From the NCBI RefSeq assembly GCF_900113525.1, contig NZ_FOPP01000007.1, forward strand, positions 62,001 to 126,000: a stretch of 64,000 bases of DNA, written 5' to 3'. Shown one piece after another: positions 59,754 to 64,000 of the stretch. Position 1 is the stretch's first letter. Every line of letters begins with the position of its first letter. Below the pieces are notes generated by a model. The model was not told the DNA's origin. It searched no databases and saw nothing but the letters and a program-made list of their open reading frames with translations. Source of the stretch: Pedobacter insulae. Its GTDB lineage: Bacteria; Bacteroidota; Bacteroidia; Sphingobacteriales; Sphingobacteriaceae. Position numbers and translations under genes: made by a program.

Positions 59754-62700
59754 AACCATATTATTCATTCTTTTAATTGCTGCTTGCATTAACTCCCGTG
59801 CCCAGGAAAAGGATTCGGCCAAGCCCTGGGTTTTTTGGTATTGGGTGCAAGCTGGAGTTTCTAAGGCAGGCATTACGGCCGACTTAGAAGCGATGAAGCA
59901 TAACGGAATTGGGGGCGCTTACCTGATGTCTATTAAAGGCGAAAATTCATCCAGTCCACCTTTATACCTGCCCGCAAGTCAGCAACTTACCCCGCAATGG
60001 TGGGAGATGGTAAAATTTGCATTCAACGAAGCCAAACGCTTAGATTTAAAATTGGGAATGCATATTAGCGACGGATTTGCACTTGCCGGTGGACCTTGGA
60101 TTACGCCCGAACTTTCTATGCAAAAAGTAGTTTGGTCTAAAATAACGATAAAAGGTGGGAGTAAAGCGAATAGGAAGTTGCCTAAACCAGCTGGAAACGA
60201 GGGTTATTATAAAGATATTGCTGTATACGCCTACCCATCTCCAGCAGGAAGTAATATCTCCACGCAAACGGTAATTCCAAAGGTTACTACCAGTAACGGA
60301 ATGGATGCCAGTGGGTTGATCAAGGCTGATAATAAACAGAATTTTAGTGCTGGTGATTCATGTTGGATCCAATACGAATTTAAACAGCCTTTTACCTGCC
60401 GCAGTATCAATATCAAAACTAGTGGCAACAATTACCAGAGCAACCGCTTGAAGATAGAAATAAGTACTGATGGGAAGAACTTTAAAAACTTAACCCGTTT
60501 GGAAGCCCCTCGGCATGGCTGGCAAGATACAAATGAGGATTTTACCCACGCCATTGTACCTACCACAGCCAAGTATTTCCGTTTTGTCTATAGCAAAGCT
60601 GGCTCTGAGCCTGGATCTGAAGATTTAGACGCCGCTAAATGGAAACAATCTCTTAAGATTTTAAAATTAGAACTATCTGCAGAGGCTAGCATAGGACAGT
60701 ATGAAGGTAAGAATGGGTCGATTTGGAGGGTAAGTAAGCGAACAACATCTGCTGAGGTGAAAAGTAACTTAGCGATACCCTTGAGTAAAATGCTAAACTT
60801 AACTAGTAAATTAAAGGCTGATGGAAGCCTAGATTGGTCAGCTCCCCCAGGAAATTGGACCATCTTAAGGATAGGTCATACTTCTACAGGACAAAAAAAT
60901 GCTACTGGCGGTGGCGGAATAGGCTTAGAATGCGACAAGTTTAACCCACAAGCAATTAGCTTACAATTTAATAGCTGGTATGGAGAGGCGCTAAAACACG
61001 CCGGACCAGATATTGCCGCCAAAGTACTTAATACCTTTCATGTAGATAGCTGGGAATGCGGCAGTCAAAATTGGTCGCCCGTATTTAAAGCAGAATTTTT
61101 AAAGCGAAGAGGTTACGATTTAACACCTTACTTGCCTATTTTCACTGGGCTTCCTGTTCAAAGTATCGAAGTCTCAGAAAATTTCTTGTACGATGTTCGA
61201 AAAACGATAGCCGAGCTCGTAGTAGATCAGTTCTATGGAACTTTAGCCAATCTGGCTAGAGAAAAAGGAGTTGAATTTACCGCAGAAAGCGTAGCGCCAA
61301 CCATGCTGAGTGACGGTCTCATGCATTACAAAAAGGTCAACATCCCAATGGGAGAATTTTGGCTGAATAGCCCGACGCACGATAAACCAAATGATATGTT
61401 AGATGCCATATCAGGTGCACATATTTATGGCAAGAACATTATTCAAGCCGAGGCTTTTACCACCGTGAGGATGGATTGGAATGAAAGTCCCGGTAATATG
61501 AAAACTTTACAGGATCGAAATTATGCTTTAGGTATCAATAAGCTATCGTATCACGTCTTTACGCATAATCCGTGGACAGACAGAAAACCAGGTATGACAC
61601 TCGATGGGGTAGGTTTATACTTTCAACGTGATCAAACTTGGTGGAAACAGGGAAAAGCATGGGTTGATTATGCTACACGCACGCAAAGCCTGTTGCAAGA
61701 AGGTAAGCCAGTGATAGATATCGCTGTGTTTACGGGCGAGGAACTGCCAAGAAGAGCGGTATTGCCAGATCGGTTGGTGAATACCTTACCCGGGCTCTTT
61801 GGAGAGGAGGTTGTGGAAGCAGAACGCAAAAGACTTGCCAATATCGGCCAGCCCTTGCGCCAAATTCCAGCTGGGGTATCGCATGCTGCAAACATGGCCG
61901 ATCCAGAAGATTGGGTAAATCCACTAAGAGGCTATACTTACGATTCTTTTAATCCAGATGTATTGCGCACAGCAACCGTTAAAAATAAGGAGGTTGTTTT
62001 TGCGAGTGGTGCCAGTTATAAATTGCTGGTCATTACCGGCAAGCTTACTTTAAATCCAAATTACCAGTACATGAGCTATGCAACAGTAAAAAAGTTGGTA
62101 GACTTGGTGAAAGCTGGAGCAAATATTATTGTTGGTGATAAGCCATTGTATCAAGCTGGTTTAAAACAACAAAGCAAAACAGCATTCGATCAGCTCGTTG
62201 CACAGCTCTGGGGTTTTGGAAATAGTAAAAGTAAGAAGCTTGGCTTAGGGAAGATTTATAAAGCCCCATTTACACAAAGTGATTTTAGTGAAATTGGTAT
62301 TGAGCGCGATTTGAATATTGAGGAGAAATTGCCGCAAGTAACAAATTTAGCTTATGCGAAAGGAGTAGGCTATGCCCATAGAAAGGCGATCGATAAAGAT
62401 ATTTACTTTTTGTCAAATCAGCAGGATAAGGAACGTTTCCTAGATTTTGAATTTCGAGTAAAAGATAAAATACCAATCTTATATAATGCTGTAAGTGATG
62501 AATTTACAAATGTTATCTCTCATAAAACTAGTAATGGAACAAGCGTTAGTTTAAAATTTGCACCGAATGAAGCCGTGTTTATCATCTTTCAGGACAAGGC
62601 AAAGGTTACCGAAAAAGCAAGCGGACAAAATTGGCTTAAATTTAAGTCTATAACCGATCTTTCAACAGATTGGAAAGTGAAATTTGATCCGGCTTTTGGC

Positions 62701-63138
62701 GGCCCAGCAGAAGCTCAAGTATTTAAATCACTTGTTGATTGGACGGAACATCCTGATACCAACATTAACTATTATTCGGGTACAGCAAGCTATACGAAAA
62801 CCATTACCCTTGACAAAGCGCCAACAACCAAAACTTGGATCAACCTTGGTGGTTTTGCTAACATAGCCGAAGTCACCATAAATGGGGTTGCCTGTGGTGT
62901 TGTATGGACAGCCCCTTATCAGCTAGAAATTAGCAAAGCCTTAAAAAGTGGGGAAAATAATATCGCAATCACAGTAACCAATACCTGGGCTAATCGTTTA
63001 ATTGGCGATAATAAACTACCTGAAAATAAGCGATTAACAAAAACAACTGCGCCGTTTAGATTGGTTGGAAAACCTTTAAACCCTGCTGGTTTGTTTGGCC
63101 CTGTAACCCTTGAAATAGAAGATCATAATGAAAAGTAA
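59740..63138 (+). CDS. GH106 alpha-L-rhamnosidase
   Basis: A large exported enzyme of 1132 residues (signal peptide ending SRAQ). It has the GH106 hallmarks: the N-terminal TIM-like domain starts with PWVFWYWVQAGVSKAGITADLEAMKHNGIGGAYLM, then TFHVDSWECGSQNWSPVFKAEF, EFTAESVAPTMLSDG and NIIQAEAFTT, where acidic residues of the calcium-dependent active site lie. The C-terminus is a galactose-binding-like sandwich (EVTINGVACGVVWTAPYQLEI). GH106 enzymes remove rhamnose from pectic side chains. The upstream FucP gene overlaps it by 14 bp and the GH127 gene overlaps its end by 11 bp. Confidence 0.92.
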   Translation: MKLNKTILFILLIAACINSRAQEKDSAKPWVFWYWVQAGVSKAGITADLEAMKHNGIGGAYLMSIKGENSSSPPLYLPASQQLTPQWWEMVKFAFNEAKRLDLKLGMHISDGFALAGGPWITPELSMQKVVWSKITIKGGSKANRKLPKPAGNEGYYKDIAVYAYPSPAGSNISTQTVIPKVTTSNGMDASGLIKADNKQNFSAGDSCWIQYEFKQPFTCRSINIKTSGNNYQSNRLKIEISTDGKNFKNLTRLEAPRHGWQDTNEDFTHAIVPTTAKYFRFVYSKAGSEPGSEDLDAAKWKQSLKILKLELSAEASIGQYEGKNGSIWRVSKRTTSAEVKSNLAIPLSKMLNLTSKLKADGSLDWSAPPGNWTILRIGHTSTGQKNATGGGGIGLECDKFNPQAISLQFNSWYGEALKHAGPDIAAKVLNTFHVDSWECGSQNWSPVFKAEFLKRRGYDLTPYLPIFTGLPVQSIEVSENFLYDVRKTIAELVVDQFYGTLANLAREKGVEFTAESVAPTMLSDGLMHYKKVNIPMGEFWLNSPTHDKPNDMLDAISGAHIYGKNIIQAEAFTTVRMDWNESPGNMKTLQDRNYALGINKLSYHVFTHNPWTDRKPGMTLDGVGLYFQRDQTWWKQGKAWVDYATRTQSLLQEGKPVIDIAVFTGEELPRRAVLPDRLVNTLPGLFGEEVVEAERKRLANIGQPLRQIPAGVSHAANMADPEDWVNPLRGYTYDSFNPDVLRTATVKNKEVVFASGASYKLLVITGKLTLNPNYQYMSYATVKKLVDLVKAGANIIVGDKPLYQAGLKQQSKTAFDQLVAQLWGFGNSKSKKLGLGKIYKAPFTQSDFSEIGIERDLNIEEKLPQVTNLAYAKGVGYAHRKAIDKDIYFLSNQQDKERFLDFEFRVKDKIPILYNAVSDEFTNVISHKTSNGTSVSLKFAPNEAVFIIFQDKAKVTEKASGQNWLKFKSITDLSTDWKVKFDPAFGGPAEAQVFKSLVDWTEHPDTNINYYSGTASYTKTITLDKAPTTKTWINLGGFANIAEVTINGVACGVVWTAPYQLEISKALKSGENNIAITVTNTWANRLIGDNKLPENKRLTKTTAPFRLVGKPLNPAGLFGPVTLEIEDHNEK

Positions 63139-64000
63139 AACACTTCCGTCTTTCTCGATATCGGTATTCGGCATATTGCTCGTTTTAAGCTTTTTTGTAA
63201 AAGCGCAAGAAAAAGCCTTAACGAATAATTCAAAAAGCCCCTATGCTAAACTACATGGGGTAGATATGGGTAGTGTTAGCTGGACAAATGGGTTTTGGGC
63301 AGATCGCTTTAAAGTAGCTACGGAGACTATTGTTCCCAATATGTGGGATATTTATAATGATCCAAACATCAGTCATGCTTTCAAGAACTTTGAAATCGCC
63401 GCCGGACTGGACACCGGCACACACAAAGGCCCATCCTTTCATGATGGCGATTATTATAAAACTTTAGAAGCCATGGCAAGCTTATACGCCTCCACTCGCA
63501 ACCCGAAGTTAATTGAACAGATGGACAAAGCGATTGCTGTAATTGCTAAATCTCAACGTGCTGATGGCTACATCTATACGAAAGCGATGATAGAGCAGCG
63601 CAAAACAGGCTCAAATAATCAATTTCAAGATCGCTTAAGCTTTGAAGCGTATAACATCGGACATTTAATGACGGCTGGTTGCATTCATTATCGGGCCACA
63701 GGGAAAACCAATTTATTAACCATTGCAAAAAAGGCAACAGATTATCTCTATGGATTTTATAAAACCGCATCCCCAACACTTGCCCGAAACGCTATTTGCC
63801 CTTCCCATTACATGGGCGTGGTAGAAATGTATCGCACCACAAGGGATCCAAGGTATTTAGCATTGGCCAAGCACCTCATTGCCATAAAAGGCAAAATCAC
63901 AGACGGAACGGATGATAACCAGGATAGAGTGCCTTTCCTAACACAGACAAAAGCTATTGGACATGCCGTGCGGGCAAACTACCTCTATGCAGGTGTGGCA
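63128..64000 (+). CDS. GH127-family (DUF1680) hydrolase, N-terminal part, runs off the window
   Basis: The frame opens at 63128, overlapping the GH106 stop by 11 bp, and remains open to the last base (291 codons). It has a signal peptide (ending FVKAQ) and the start of the GH127 (alpha/alpha)6 barrel: VSWTNGFWADRFKVATETIVPNMW, FHDGDYYKTLEAMASLYA, DGYIYTKAMIE and TKAIGHAVRANYLYAGVA. GH127 covers beta-L-arabinofuranosidases and, in rhamnogalacturonan II systems, an aceric acid hydrolase. The catalytic Cys/Glu region lies beyond the window. Confidence 0.88.
   Translation, partial: MKSKTLPSFSISVFGILLVLSFFVKAQEKALTNNSKSPYAKLHGVDMGSVSWTNGFWADRFKVATETIVPNMWDIYNDPNISHAFKNFEIAAGLDTGTHKGPSFHDGDYYKTLEAMASLYASTRNPKLIEQMDKAIAVIAKSQRADGYIYTKAMIEQRKTGSNNQFQDRLSFEAYNIGHLMTAGCIHYRATGKTNLLTIAKKATDYLYGFYKTASPTLARNAICPSHYMGVVEMYRTTRDPRYLALAKHLIAIKGKITDGTDDNQDRVPFLTQTKAIGHAVRANYLYAGVA

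Overview
The window looks like chromosome of a Sphingobacteriaceae-type Bacteroidetes, most like Pedobacter or a close relative. The evidence is a SusC/SusD pair, AT-rich DNA, DUF3826, DUF5123 and DUF4982 proteins, TAnnTTTG-type promoter words and weak ribosome binding sites. Almost all of it is one large pectin-directed polysaccharide utilisation locus (PUL). No tRNA, rRNA, CRISPR array, transposase or phage gene was seen.

Layout. (1) 1-4288: the 3' end of a GH2 enzyme, a sodium:solute symporter and a DapA-family lyase or aldolase. (2) 4279-7257, minus strand: a non-PUL island with a TPR protein, a DUF1801 protein, an SRPBCC remnant beside an 11-bp tandem/inverted repeat, an SRPBCC protein and an AraC regulator. 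(3) 7497-16353: a fucose-isomerase-like enzyme, DUF3826, SusC, SusD and a DUF5123/FN3 surface lipoprotein, closed by a strong terminator. (4) 16635-44703: a long co-directional run with two PL1 pectate lyases, a beta-helix/TIM-barrel protein, GH140-like, GH43-like, two sialidase-fold proteins, GH2, two GH78, a second DUF3826, a three-part esterase/TIM-barrel fusion, a GH141-like/L-rhamnose mutarotase fusion, a Gfo/Idh/MocA oxidoreductase and a second symporter. (5) 44710-45498: a divergent IclR regulator. (6) 45734-64000: a GH78/GH43-like fusion, GH2, then a compact cytosolic block (two solute-binding-protein-like proteins without signal peptides, two CaiB/BaiF CoA-transferases, an oxidoreductase and a MaoC hydratase), a FucP-type transporter, GH106 and the start of a GH127.

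How it fits together. PL1, GH78 (three), GH106, GH127, GH140-like, GH141-like, GH2 and GH33-like enzymes in one place resemble the enzyme set known for rhamnogalacturonan II, with rhamnogalacturonan I as the alternative. The lyases would cut the galacturonan backbone, SusC/D would import oligosaccharides, and the exo-enzymes would release rhamnose, apiose, fucose, arabinose, galactose and unusual sugar acids. These would enter the cytoplasm through two SSS symporters and one MFS symporter.

The most unusual parts are the CoA-transferase/solute-binding-protein block (52072-58415), three multidomain fusions, and a dispersed REP-like palindrome found between genes and also inside the 5' coding ends of two secreted enzymes.
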